A stretch of 25,476 bases of DNA from a virus. A program made the translations under genes and the position numbers. The stretch spans positions 1 through 25,476 of the IMG/VR virus record IMGVR_UViG_3300032174_000020. One strand, 5' to 3'. Under the pieces are notes generated by a model. The model was not told the origin of the DNA. It saw nothing but the letters and a program-made list of their open reading frames with translations, and made no database searches. Positions 5,966 to 12,946 of the stretch are shown in pieces. Numbering within the stretch: the first letter of the stretch is position 1; each line of letters starts with the position of its first letter.

Positions 5966-6694
5966 ATGACGGACAAGGTCGTTCCAGAGGCTATCAGCCG
6001 GGAGGCGTGGCGTGAAATTGAGGCGCTGGCCGCAGAGCGGGTGGAGCAGCTCCGCCGCGGGGAGGAGCCGCCAGTCGAGCCGGAAGAGCCGAAGGAGTTG
6101 ACGCCAGGCGCGGTTGCGTGGCGCGAGCTCAAGGCGGAAGCCAGACGCACCGCGCCGTGGAAGAACCTAAGTCCGTGCCCGGTCGAGCGGCCCGACGGGA
6201 AGGGGCACAGGTACTCGACGATGCTGGTCGAGTGGGTGGTGCAGGCGATCTCGATCGGCGCGTCGTATGAGGATATTCGCAAGGCGGGCGGTCCGAGCGG
6301 ATCCACGGTCGAGGGCTGGATTATGCAGTACCCTGAGTTTCTCCAGCAGTACCAAGCGGCGCTGGCGTCCCAGGCGGACTTCATGGATAGCCTGATCCTC
6401 GACGAGGCCTATAGCGTCCAGCCGGAGGAAGCGACAGCGGCGCGGGTGAAGATCGACACCTACAAGTGGCGCGCGGCCCACCTGAACCCGCGGCGGTTCA
6501 GCGATCGGCACCGGCTCGAGCTGTCTGGGCCCGGAGGCGGCCCGGTGCAGGTCACCACAATCAACCCGCGCCGGCTGTCGCCCGAGCAGCGCGAGGTGCT
6601 GCGCCAGGTGCTCGACCTGGCCGACGAGGCCGAGGCGCTGGCGCTGGCGGCGCCGGTCGAAGGCCAGTACGCCGTGGTCGACGACGACACTTGA
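5966..6694 (+). CDS. terS: Terminase small subunit, Sf6-like
   Basis: 242 residues. I take the ATG at 5966 because GAGGAG lies upstream; the frame is also open from 5933, but that start has no ribosome site. An N-terminal acidic region is followed by a helix-turn-helix-like section: EWVVQAISIGASYEDIRK (89-106), GGPSGSTVEGWIMQYPEFLQQY (108-129), then DFMDSLILDEA and ARVKIDTYKWRAAHLNPRRFSD (159-180). This order of segments is the hallmark of Sf6/G20C-type small terminases, which recognise phage DNA and load it on the large subunit. The large subunit follows at 9332, with small genes between. The inverted and direct repeats just upstream may be its binding site. Confidence 0.88.
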   Translation: MTDKVVPEAISREAWREIEALAAERVEQLRRGEEPPVEPEEPKELTPGAVAWRELKAEARRTAPWKNLSPCPVERPDGKGHRYSTMLVEWVVQAISIGASYEDIRKAGGPSGSTVEGWIMQYPEFLQQYQAALASQADFMDSLILDEAYSVQPEEATAARVKIDTYKWRAAHLNPRRFSDRHRLELSGPGGGPVQVTTINPRRLSPEQREVLRQVLDLADEAEALALAAPVEGQYAVVDDDT

Positions 6695-6746
6695 CAGCGG
6701 GTGCATGCCCTGTGTCAGCTTGGCCGGAAGCGAATCGGAGTGAGCC

Positions 6747-7127
6747 ATGCCGTTTGACAGCGAACCACCCGCCGAGGTCACCGCGCGATATCGGGTGATG
6801 CGTCTGCGGGACTATCTGGCCGGACTGCGCCCTGAACAGTTCGACTATCGCGAGTGGGGCCGCGAAGCCCCCTGCGGGACGATCGCCTGCATCTGCGGAT
6901 GGCAGGGCGTCCTGATGAATGACAAACCGCCCCGGTTCCTCGTGGAGGCTGACCGGGAAGCTCACGAGGCGTGGCAGCGGCGAATGGCCGCCTCGCTGGG
7001 TCTTCCTGGTGATGGCGGGCCCCTGTTCGTAAGCGGGGGCTACACCCAGAAGACGCCACGCGAGGCCGTCGCCGTTCTCGACCACTACCTCGCGACGGGC
7101 AAGATCGCTTGGTCTGTGGCCGCATGA
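6747..7127 (+). CDS. Hypothetical protein with CGTxxCxxGW motif
   Basis: 126 residues with a good ribosome site (GGAGTGA) just before ATG 6747. The centre contains CGTIACICGW (43-52), a Cys-Gly-Thr-x2-Cys-x-Cys-Gly-Trp pattern I have seen in small phage proteins of unknown role. The C-terminal half (TPREAVAVLDHYLATGK) looks helical. The cysteines could bind metal, but a full four-ligand set is not obvious. It begins a string of small genes between the two terminase subunits. No function can be given. Confidence 0.7.
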   Translation: MPFDSEPPAEVTARYRVMRLRDYLAGLRPEQFDYREWGREAPCGTIACICGWQGVLMNDKPPRFLVEADREAHEAWQRRMAASLGLPGDGGPLFVSGGYTQKTPREAVAVLDHYLATGKIAWSVAA

Positions 7128-7345
7128 CCCGCCTCGTCCTCACCTTCCGCGCCGACCAGCGCCCGCTGTTCGAGGCGCTGCGCAAGCATCTGGGCGCACG
7201 CAGTATGGCCGCCGGCCTGGCGCAGCTCGCCCAGGAGCACCTAGACTCGAGCCGCCCGCGTGGGCTAGCCGCCGGCGGCGCGCCGCTCAAGCCGCTCGAG
7301 TACGAGCTCGGAAACCACGGGCCGAAGGACAGGGACAGGGCATGA
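7124..7345 (+). CDS. Hypothetical protein (73 aa), possible DNA-binding helix
   Basis: Starts at the ATGA overlap at 7124-7127 (an upstream GTG in frame has less support). The N-terminal part LVLTFRADQRPLFEALRKHLGARSMAAGLAQLAQEHL begins with a beta-like segment and two helices separated by GARS, loosely like a ribbon-helix-helix fold. The tail is basic. The resemblance is weak and I would not name a function. It overlaps the next gene by ATGA (7342-7345). Confidence 0.6.
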   Translation: MTRLVLTFRADQRPLFEALRKHLGARSMAAGLAQLAQEHLDSSRPRGLAAGGAPLKPLEYELGNHGPKDRDRA

Positions 7346-7611
7346 GCAGCCTCCGCGCCGATCCCGACAAGGCGCCCATCAACGCCTACCACCGCGTGGC
7401 CGGGCAGGCGGGGCTGACGCATCCGCGCCATGTCCACCCGCGCGCCAAGCGGCCTGCTGGCAACGCGCTGCGCAAGGCGGTAAACGCCTACAACGCCGAG
7501 GTGGACGCGCGCGGACTGAAGGCCGAGATCGCCAGCATGGCGACACCACACAAGCTCTCGCGCGCCGGCCTGGGCTGGCTGTTTGAGGCGATGTTCGGAG
7601 CGAAGAACTGA
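7342..7611 (+). CDS. Hypothetical basic protein (89 aa)
   Basis: Begins at an ATGA overlap (7342-7345). The protein is basic (HPRHVHPRAKRPAGNALRKAV), helical in the middle, and ends LSRAGLGWLFEAMFGAKN. I recognise no family. The high positive charge is compatible with nucleic-acid or terminase contact. It stands directly before the GapR-like gene. Confidence 0.6.
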   Translation: MSSLRADPDKAPINAYHRVAGQAGLTHPRHVHPRAKRPAGNALRKAVNAYNAEVDARGLKAEIASMATPHKLSRAGLGWLFEAMFGAKN

Positions 7612-7625
7612 CCACTGGAGCAAGC

Positions 7626-8015
7626 ATGACCGATCTGAGCGAGCAAGCCGTCGAGGAACTCGGCGAGAAGATCCTCAAGGCCAAGGCCGACGGGACCAAG
7701 GTGAAGATCACCGCCGGCGGCAAGACCGTCGAGGCGATGGTCGAGGCGATGGTGCAGGCCGCCGAGCGCATCCCGACCCTGTTCGGCGGCGACGCGCGGA
7801 CCAAGCTGAAGGCGCTGGTGGCGCGGATCGAGAACCTGAATGAGGACAAGGCTGGCATCGCGGCCGACCTCAAGGAGGTGTTCGCCGAGGCCAAGGGCGA
7901 GGGTTTCGACACCAAGATCCTGCGCAAAGTGATCGCGCTCAGGGCCCAGGACGCGGCCAAGCGGGCAGAGGTGGACGCCCTCGTCGAGCTCTACATGGAC
8001 GCGGTGGGAGACTGA
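7626..8015 (+). CDS. GapR-like (DUF2312) DNA-binding protein with N-terminal extension
   Basis: 129 residues. From about 58 to the end it matches the GapR/DUF2312 family: LKALVARIENLNEDKAGI (61-78), then DLKEVFAEAKGEGFDTKILR (81-100), KVIALRAQDAAKRAEVDAL and LYMDAVGD. GapR is an alphaproteobacterial nucleoid-associated protein that clamps around overtwisted DNA. Host GapR proteins are about 80-90 residues, so the first 55 residues here (KVKITAGGKTVEAMVEAMVQ) are an extra phage domain. GGAG lies before the ATG. It may mimic or interfere with host GapR, or keep phage DNA suitable for replication or packaging; these roles are inference. The family call is strong. Confidence 0.9.
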   Translation: MTDLSEQAVEELGEKILKAKADGTKVKITAGGKTVEAMVEAMVQAAERIPTLFGGDARTKLKALVARIENLNEDKAGIAADLKEVFAEAKGEGFDTKILRKVIALRAQDAAKRAEVDALVELYMDAVGD

Positions 8016-8016
8016 G

Positions 8017-8352
8017 ATGCCGTTCGATGCCGAAGTCAATGCGCCGAGCAAGGACAAGCTGGTCCTGCAGCGGGCGCGGGACATTGTGGCCGCGGGATGG
8101 GCGCAGGGAGGATCGGCGGAAAGCGGGCTAGCGAGTTACCGGGAGAATGAGTCCTCGCACTGCGCCATGAACGCGCTTTGCATCAGCCTCTGCGACATGC
8201 CTGGCCGCCACGGCTTACCGGCGTTTGAGCATGCCGCGCAGCTACTGGGGTTCGACTGGCTCGGTGCTGTCTGGGCCTGGAACGACGCCCCCGGCCGCAC
8301 CAAGGTCGAAGTCATCGCCCGCTTCGACGAAGCCATTGCGAGGCTGGGATGA
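8017..8352 (+). CDS. DUF6197-like protein
   Basis: 111 residues. The order RARDIVAAGWAQGG, then SSHCAMNALCISLC and AWNDAPGRTKVEVIARFDEAI, matches DUF6197, a small family of unknown function in phages and actinobacteria (an xxGWxxG start, a central Cys-Ala motif and a terminal N-D-x-x-x-R-T-x-x-E-V segment). No catalytic role is known to me. Its first residues MPFDAE resemble those of the 6747 gene (MPFDSE), which may be coincidence. The stop overlaps the next small gene by ATGA. Confidence 0.7.
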   Translation: MPFDAEVNAPSKDKLVLQRARDIVAAGWAQGGSAESGLASYRENESSHCAMNALCISLCDMPGRHGLPAFEHAAQLLGFDWLGAVWAWNDAPGRTKVEVIARFDEAIARLG

Positions 8353-8501
8353 TCGTCGCCCTCCTCGCCGCCGCCTGCGCCGCGGGCGGCCTCATCTGCT
8401 ACCTCGAGACGGTGCGGGGGTTCTCGTCGGGCCGGCGCATCGAGCGGCGGCTGCGCGGGGTCGGGCCGGCGGCGTGGCGGGGGAAGGCGGTTAGGCTATG
8501 A
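8349..8501 (+). CDS. Small single-TM protein (50 aa)
   Basis: Starts at ATGA (8349-8352) and ends overlapping the next start (ATGA 8498-8501). It begins MIVALLAAACAAGGLICYL, a likely membrane helix, then turns strongly basic (SSGRRIERRLRG), giving an N-out/C-in topology by the positive-inside rule. No family is recognised; holin, spanin or membrane-modifier roles cannot be told apart from sequence. Confidence 0.55.
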   Translation: MIVALLAAACAAGGLICYLETVRGFSSGRRIERRLRGVGPAAWRGKAVRL

Positions 8502-8695
8502 GCGAGAAGATCGTTACGTGGACGCCTGAGGAGATCGCCGCGTGGATTGCGGATGGTTTGCGGTTTTGCACGGACGAGCAGCGAGCGACGATCTTTGAGA
8601 GCCTTAGCGACTACTACTGCGACCGTTGTGGCCGGGAACAGGGGCCGAAGCTTATGCGCTGCCAGTGCTGGGTTGAGCAGGAGCCGCCAGCGTGA
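8498..8695 (+). CDS. Putative zinc-ribbon small protein (65 aa)
   Basis: Overlaps both neighbours by four bases. A helical N-terminal part (WTPEEIAAWIADGLRF) is followed by a four-Cys cluster: Cys41-x2-Cys44-Gly, then Cys55-x-Cys57 (YYCDRCG ... RCQCW). This resembles a small zinc ribbon. Such proteins in phages often modulate host transcription or bind nucleic acid, but the target is unknown. Confidence 0.6.
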   Translation: MSEKIVTWTPEEIAAWIADGLRFCTDEQRATIFESLSDYYCDRCGREQGPKLMRCQCWVEQEPPA

Positions 8696-8814
8696 CCCTC
8701 ACCACCCTGCGCTGGGCGCCACTGCTCAACCGGCTCGTCTGCGCGCTCGTCAGCACCGAGGCGCTGTTCGCGGCGCTCTGGGTGGGCGTGCTGGTCCTGG
8801 CGGTGTGGCTGTGA
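8692..8814 (+). CDS. Small membrane peptide (40 aa)
   Basis: GTG start overlapping the upstream stop (GTGA 8692-8695); its stop overlaps the next GTG (8811-8814). The last 20 residues, LFAALWVGVLVLAVWL preceded by STEA, form one clear membrane helix; the N terminus has two arginines. Its length and position are like tiny phage membrane peptides of unknown role. The call rests on hydrophobicity and the exact overlaps. Confidence 0.5.
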   Translation: MTLTTLRWAPLLNRLVCALVSTEALFAALWVGVLVLAVWL

Positions 8815-9065
8815 GCGAGATCGATAGGCTGGTCGAGGCGCTCTACGATACCTTCCACGGCATCGCGACCCGAACGCTGGGCGCGACGCCGGAACAAGTC
8901 AATGTCGACCTTAAGCCGACGCTGAAGGACTATGAGCCGATCGTCCGCGCCGTGCTGGAGGAACTTCGCGACCTGCCGCCCAGCCAGTTCTACATGGACG
9001 ACATGGAGATGCCGGGCTTCAAGCGGACCATCGAAGCCCTCCTCGCCGAGGAGCCGCGCCCATGA
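8811..9065 (+). CDS. Hypothetical acidic protein (84 aa)
   Basis: Starts with GTG at 8811 in a GTGA overlap; the frame is open further upstream, but that part only shadows neighbours. The sequence SEIDRLVEALYDTFHGIATR ... TLKDYEPIVRAVLEELRDL looks all-helical and acidic, ending MEMPGFKRTIEALLAEEPRP. I recognise no family. It overlaps the next gene at ATGA (9062-9065). Confidence 0.6.
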   Translation: MSEIDRLVEALYDTFHGIATRTLGATPEQVNVDLKPTLKDYEPIVRAVLEELRDLPPSQFYMDDMEMPGFKRTIEALLAEEPRP

Positions 9066-9247
9066 TCTTCGGCTGCGGCCACTTCCGAACGCCAGAGAAC
9101 AGCATCCGGGTCGGGTGGCTGGCGTCTGGCGAGCCGAAACTTGCGTGCCGCCAGTGCAAGCGCCTGAACGCGGCGAGGGCGGCGTCGGAGCGGTACGACG
9201 AGCGCAAGGCGGCCCCGACCGCCTGGGTGGTGGAGGCGTGCCGCTGA
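9062..9247 (+). CDS. Putative zinc-finger small protein (61 aa)
   Basis: Begins at ATGA 9062. Cys5-Gly-His7 near the start and Cys29-x2-Cys32 after a short sheet-like stretch (SGEPKLACRQCKRLNAAR) could form a Cys/His zinc site. The remainder is a basic helix. Small CGH/CxxC proteins like this are frequent in phage genomes without known function. Confidence 0.6.
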   Translation: MIFGCGHFRTPENSIRVGWLASGEPKLACRQCKRLNAARAASERYDERKAAPTAWVVEACR

Positions 9248-9321
9248 TGTTCCACCTGATCGTCATCGCGATGCTGGTCTACATCGCCTACCTGATCGAC
9301 AAGGAGCCGAGGCGGTGGTGA
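9247..9321 (+). CDS. 24-residue membrane peptide
   Basis: The ATG at 9247 shares one base with the previous stop (TGATG). The product is one hydrophobic helix (FHLIVIAMLVYIAYLI) followed by the charged tail DKEPRRW. It is very short, so the main support is the overlap pattern shared with all its neighbours and a sequence that looks like a natural TM peptide rather than random frame noise. Confidence 0.42.
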   Translation: MFHLIVIAMLVYIAYLIDKEPRRW

Positions 9322-9331
9322 AGGGCTAACG

Positions 9332-12010
9332 ATGACCCTCCGCACCCTCGACCTGAAGACCGCTGGCATCCCGGCCGTCGTGAACCGCGACGAGCTGCGC
9401 CGCGACCTCGACCGCATGGAGTACGAGGACAGCCTGTACCTCTTCCTGCGCGCGGCATGGAAGCACATCGACCCCAGCCCGTGGGTCGATGGGTGGCCGA
9501 TCGAGGCGGTGGCCGAGCATCTGCAGGCGGTGGCCGACGGAGACATCCGTAGGCTGATCATCAACATCCCCCCGCGGATGGGCAAGAGCTCCATCACCTC
9601 GGTGGCATTCCCGGCCTGGGTCTGGGCGCAGGAGGAGCGGACGGCGACCAGCGGGCCAGGGGTGCAGTTCCTCCACGCCAGCTACGCCGAGAAGCTGTCG
9701 ATGCGCGATAGCGTCAAGTGCCGGCGCCTGATCGAGTCGGCCTGGTACCGGCGCTTCTGGGGCGACCGGTTCCGGCTGAACGCCGACCAGAACACCAAGC
9801 ACCGGTTCAGCAACGACAAGGGCGGCGAGAGACTTATAACGTCGATTAGTGGTACTGCGACAGGTGAGGGTGGGTCTATCATAATAATTGACGATCCCAA
9901 TGCTGCGAATGAGGCGTTTAGCGAAGCCACAGTCGCCTACACTATTGACTGGTGGGATCAAACTATTGCAACTCGTCTAAATGATCCTAAGACTGGGGCG
10001 TTCGTTATCATTCAACAGCGGCTTGCAGAGGATGATTTGACAGGTCATATTCTTGAGCAAGACAGAGGAGAGTGGACGCACCTGTGCTACGACCGCGAGA
10101 CCGAAATCCTCACCAAGCGCGGGTGGGTGCATTTCCCTGAACTCAAAGACCATGAGTGGGTTCTAGGCGTGAATCCCGAGACGCTGGAAGCGCAGTGGGA
10201 ATTGCCGTCGGCGGTCATCCGCGAACCATACCAGGGCGAGATGATCGCCTATCATTCCGAGACCGCCGACCTGATGGTCACGCCGGATCACCGGATGATC
10301 TATGGCGACCAAAACGACATATACGTCAGCGACTATCAGAAGTGGCGAGTGCGTCCAGCGAGTGCTCTGCCGGGCGTCTTCTATCTCCCCCAGACGGTTC
10401 GATGGGGATCGGCCGCGACGCGCGATCAGATATGGTTCGGCGAGCAGTTGTGGGAGCCGATGGCGTTCGCTGAGTTCATGGGCTGGTATCTGTCGGAAGG
10501 GTGCGCGAACGCCAAAAGGCGCACGACGCGCATCGTTCAGAAGACGGACGGAACTCATGTTGGCGACATCGACCGCGTGATGGCGTCGATCCCCTTCCAC
10601 GTCGGCAAGAGGCGCCACCGGGAAGGCATGCTGGTCTGGGAAATCATGAGCCGACCGCTCGCGACCGCGCTCGCGCTGTTGGGCAAGTCGCTCGAGAAGC
10701 ATGCCCCGCCAGAGTTGAAGGAATTGGCGCCGGCTTACCTCCAGGCATTCTTGCTCGCTTACGCGCGCGGCGACGGACACTTCGCCGTCGGGAACCCCCG
10801 CAAGATCACCATCGGCACAGGCTCGGCGCAGATGGCCGATGACCTGCAGGAGTGCGCGGTCAAAGCGGGATGGGCCGCCAGCCTCACAATCAAGCACCAG
10901 CGCGGCGGCGATGTCTTCAACGGCTACACGCGACCGCCATCCACCATCTACCAAGTCTACATCCGGGCCAGCAAAGCGCCGGGGCGCGAACACAAGATCG
11001 GGTCACGAATCGCCCCGCACCACACGACACGGCAACCCTACGATGGCATGGTCTACTGCGTGTCAGTGCCGTCGTCGGCCGTCGTCGTTCGCCGGAAAGG
11101 TCGCGTCTCAGTCAGCGGCAACTGCCTGCCGATGCACTACGAGCCCGACCGGGCGTTCGAGACCCGCATCGGCTGGAACGACCCGCGGGCCGAGCCCGGC
11201 GAGCTCCTGTGGCCGGCGCGGTTCGGCGAGGACGAGGTCGGGGCGTTGGAGCGGCAACTGGGCCCATTCGCGTCCGCCGGGCAGCTCGAGCAGCGCCCGG
11301 AGCCGAAGGGCGGCGGCGTGATCAAGCGCGACTGGTGGCAGGGCTGGGCAGACAAGGCGTTCCCGCCGATGGACTACATCCTGGCGAGCCTCGACACCGC
11401 CTACACCGAAAAGACCGAGAACGACTACTCGGCCCTGACGGTGTGGGGCGTGTTCACGTCTGATCCGGTGGCGCGACCGAACCGGATCCTCGACGCGGAT
11501 GGTCGGCCGATCGATGGTGGGCGGCACTTCATGGACCCCGCGCCGAAGGTGATGCTGATGACCGCCTGGCAGGAGCGGCTCGCGCTGCACGAACTGGTGA
11601 TGAAGGCCGGCACGACATGCCAGAAGCTGAAGGTCGACCTGCTGGTGATCGAGGACAAGGCCGCAGGTCACTCGGTGGCGCAGGAGATCCGCCGCCTGTT
11701 CAGCAACGAAAGCTTCGGCGTGCAGCTTCTGAACCCGCGCTCGATGGACAAGCTCTCGCGGCTCTACTCAGTCCAGCACCTCTTTGCCGAGGGCATGATC
11801 CACGCGCCCGACCGGACATGGGCGGACATGGTGATCACCCAGGTCGGGGTGTTTCCGCACGGAAAAAACGATGACCTCGTCGATACCGTGTCGCAGGGCC
11901 TGCGAAAGCTGCGCGACATGGGGCTGCTGGTGCGGGCGCCCGAGCGCCTTGCCGAGATCGAGGATGCGAAGCGGTACGCGAGGCCGCCGGCGCCGTTGTA
12001 CCCTGCATGA
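9332..12010 (+). CDS. terL: Terminase large subunit interrupted by an intein
   Basis: 892 codons that should yield a 546-residue terminase after removal of the intein (residues 252-597). ATPase domain: Walker A-like PPRMGKS (80-86), Walker B IIIIDDP (183-189). The extein junction HL/CLPM restores the familiar terminase segment after the ATPase domain. Nuclease domain of RNase H fold: Asp688 in SLDTAYTEK, Glu774-Asp775 in LLVIEDKAAG, Asp847-Asp848 in KNDDLVD. All acidic residues are present, so the spliced enzyme should be active in DNA translocation and cutting. AAGGG precedes the start. The gene has three compositions: GC-rich exons, an AT-rich exon patch (9830-10084) directly before the intein, and an intermediate intein. 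It runs into the following small gene by ATGA. Confidence 0.93.
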   Translation: MTLRTLDLKTAGIPAVVNRDELRRDLDRMEYEDSLYLFLRAAWKHIDPSPWVDGWPIEAVAEHLQAVADGDIRRLIINIPPRMGKSSITSVAFPAWVWAQEERTATSGPGVQFLHASYAEKLSMRDSVKCRRLIESAWYRRFWGDRFRLNADQNTKHRFSNDKGGERLITSISGTATGEGGSIIIIDDPNAANEAFSEATVAYTIDWWDQTIATRLNDPKTGAFVIIQQRLAEDDLTGHILEQDRGEWTHLCYDRETEILTKRGWVHFPELKDHEWVLGVNPETLEAQWELPSAVIREPYQGEMIAYHSETADLMVTPDHRMIYGDQNDIYVSDYQKWRVRPASALPGVFYLPQTVRWGSAATRDQIWFGEQLWEPMAFAEFMGWYLSEGCANAKRRTTRIVQKTDGTHVGDIDRVMASIPFHVGKRRHREGMLVWEIMSRPLATALALLGKSLEKHAPPELKELAPAYLQAFLLAYARGDGHFAVGNPRKITIGTGSAQMADDLQECAVKAGWAASLTIKHQRGGDVFNGYTRPPSTIYQVYIRASKAPGREHKIGSRIAPHHTTRQPYDGMVYCVSVPSSAVVVRRKGRVSVSGNCLPMHYEPDRAFETRIGWNDPRAEPGELLWPARFGEDEVGALERQLGPFASAGQLEQRPEPKGGGVIKRDWWQGWADKAFPPMDYILASLDTAYTEKTENDYSALTVWGVFTSDPVARPNRILDADGRPIDGGRHFMDPAPKVMLMTAWQERLALHELVMKAGTTCQKLKVDLLVIEDKAAGHSVAQEIRRLFSNESFGVQLLNPRSMDKLSRLYSVQHLFAEGMIHAPDRTWADMVITQVGVFPHGKNDDLVDTVSQGLRKLRDMGLLVRAPERLAEIEDAKRYARPPAPLYPA
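9830..10084 (+). other. AT-rich exon patch abutting the intein
   Basis: Codons 167-251 of terL, including the Walker B region, use a different codon style. By hand count about 35 of 85 codons end in G or C, with AGA, ATA, AGT, ACA and CTA codons. The 20 codons before and the 40 exon codons after the intein all end in G or C. The 240 bases 9841-10080 have 115 G+C (48%), against 72-80% in nearby lines I counted. The reading frame and protein motifs are intact, so this is imported or converted coding sequence, not a break. The right edge is the intein insertion point. Confidence 0.85.
10085..11122 (+). mobile_element. Intein with LAGLIDADG homing endonuclease domain
   Basis: 346 residues (252-597 of the precursor). 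Block A starts with the splicing nucleophile Cys252: CYDRETEILTKRGW. Block B is MVTPDHRMIY with the T-x2-H pattern. The endonuclease has two LAGLIDADG-like helices: MGWYLSEG (383-390, Glu as acidic residue) and LLAYARGDG (474-482, Asp481). Block F is MVYCVSVPSSAVVVRRKG, and block G ends VSVSGN before Cys598, the +1 nucleophile. The penultimate residue is Gly instead of the usual His, as I recall for other phage terminase inteins. Both acidic endonuclease residues are present, so homing may still work. It interrupts terL between the ATPase and nuclease parts. Confidence 0.93.
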
Positions 12011-12186
12011 GAGACGACTGGCGGATGGGCTTGCCGAGGTGGGTGATCGCCGGCGCGGTGCTACTCGTCGTTCTGGTGATCGTGGCCCGAGGCCTCCTGG
12101 CCCATCGGTGCGCGGAGCGCGGCGGCCAACTGCTCTATGGCGGCGAGTGCGTCCAGAAGCCGACCATCATCCCGATGAACCCCTGA
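12007..12186 (+). CDS. Single-TM protein with two cysteines (59 aa)
   Basis: ATGA overlap with terL (12007-12010). A short charged start is followed by a strong membrane helix (WVIAGAVLLVVLVIVARGLL, 12-31) and a C-terminal domain with two cysteines (HRCAERGG ... GGECVQKP) that could form a disulfide if it lies outside the cytoplasm. A further overlap (TGATG) leads into the methyltransferase gene. No family known to me. Confidence 0.6.
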   Translation: MRDDWRMGLPRWVIAGAVLLVVLVIVARGLLAHRCAERGGQLLYGGECVQKPTIIPMNP

Positions 12187-12734
12187 TGCCCCACTCCTGC
12201 GACGCCTTCGACGCGACGGTGCGGTCGATCCTCGAGCAGCTTCGGCCGCCCGTGCTGCTCGATATCGGCTGCGGGGCTGGGAAGTACGGGCAGATGGCTT
12301 TCGACCGCGCGGCGATCCGCATCGGCGTCGAGCCGGACGCGGCCTACATCGATCAGTTCAGCCTCGCCGAGCACTACGAGCGCCTGATCATGGCCGATGC
12401 CATCACCCTTATCGACAAGCCGCGTGAGCGCTACGACCTCGTCATCATGGGCGACGTCATCGAGCACATGCGCAAGAGCGCGGCGATCGACCTCCTGAAC
12501 TTCCTGATCTACCGGTCCGGCTACATCATCATCGTCACGCCGGAGGGGTTCATTCAGGACGACTGGTACGGCCACGTGGGCGAGGCGCACATCTCGACGT
12601 GGAGTGCGCGCGACTTCGAACCTTGGCCGCTTATCCACCGCCGGGTTGAACATCCCTCGGCGCTGATGCATCTCTTCGTCATCCGCGGCTACCACCCGGC
12701 GCGGGTGGAACTGGCCGATCTGGAGCTGCCGTGA
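12186..12734 (+). CDS. Class I SAM-dependent methyltransferase
   Basis: 182 residues from the ATG at 12186; the frame is open upstream, but that part shadows terL. Motif I is VLLDIGCGAGKYG (23-35), the acidic end of beta 2 is in IGVEPD (46-51), and motif IV is YDLVIMGDVIEHM (83-95), followed by GYIIIVTPEG (112-121). This is a small Methyltransf_11/23-like Rossmann enzyme. There is no DPPY/SPPY or PCQ motif, so the target is unlikely to be DNA; a small molecule, protein or sugar is more likely. Its position between packaging and portal genes does not reveal the substrate. Confidence 0.82.
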   Translation: MPHSCDAFDATVRSILEQLRPPVLLDIGCGAGKYGQMAFDRAAIRIGVEPDAAYIDQFSLAEHYERLIMADAITLIDKPRERYDLVIMGDVIEHMRKSAAIDLLNFLIYRSGYIIIVTPEGFIQDDWYGHVGEAHISTWSARDFEPWPLIHRRVEHPSALMHLFVIRGYHPARVELADLELP

Positions 12735-12946
12735 GACCTGACCGCGTCCTCGCGAGCGCCGTCGTCGACCCGGTGTTCGAGGGCCAGACGCGGGGCATGT
12801 GGCGGGTGACGGTCTGGGGCCAGCCACCGCACGATCAGAGGCGCGTCTATTCAATCGCTGCGAAATCTGACACCTTGGCCGCGCAAGAGGGCATCGACAG
12901 GTTCGTCGCGGAGATGCAGCAGGATGGCGCCGGAACGCGGCACTGA
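12731..12946 (+). CDS. Hypothetical protein (71 aa)
   Basis: GTG start in a GTGA overlap with the methyltransferase stop. The translation RMWRVTVWGQ-like strand region (GMWRVTVWGQPPHDQRRVYSI) followed by a helix KSDTLAAQEGIDRFVAEMQ suggests a small alpha/beta domain. Not recognised. It overlaps the next gene by 23 bases. Confidence 0.55.
   Translation: MRPDRVLASAVVDPVFEGQTRGMWRVTVWGQPPHDQRRVYSIAAKSDTLAAQEGIDRFVAEMQQDGAGTRH

Noticed and set aside
5794-6015. Open frame of 73 codons between the regulator and terS
   Set aside because: It covers the inverted repeat, has no convincing ribosome site, and runs into the terS gene in another frame.
6691-6719. TTGACA just at the end of terS
   Set aside because: No acceptable -10 element at 16-18 bases (GTCAGC or TCAGCT).
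7124-7345. Naming the 73-residue protein a ribbon-helix-helix regulator
   Set aside because: The beta-helix-helix order is suggestive, but the residues after the turn do not fit the family well enough.
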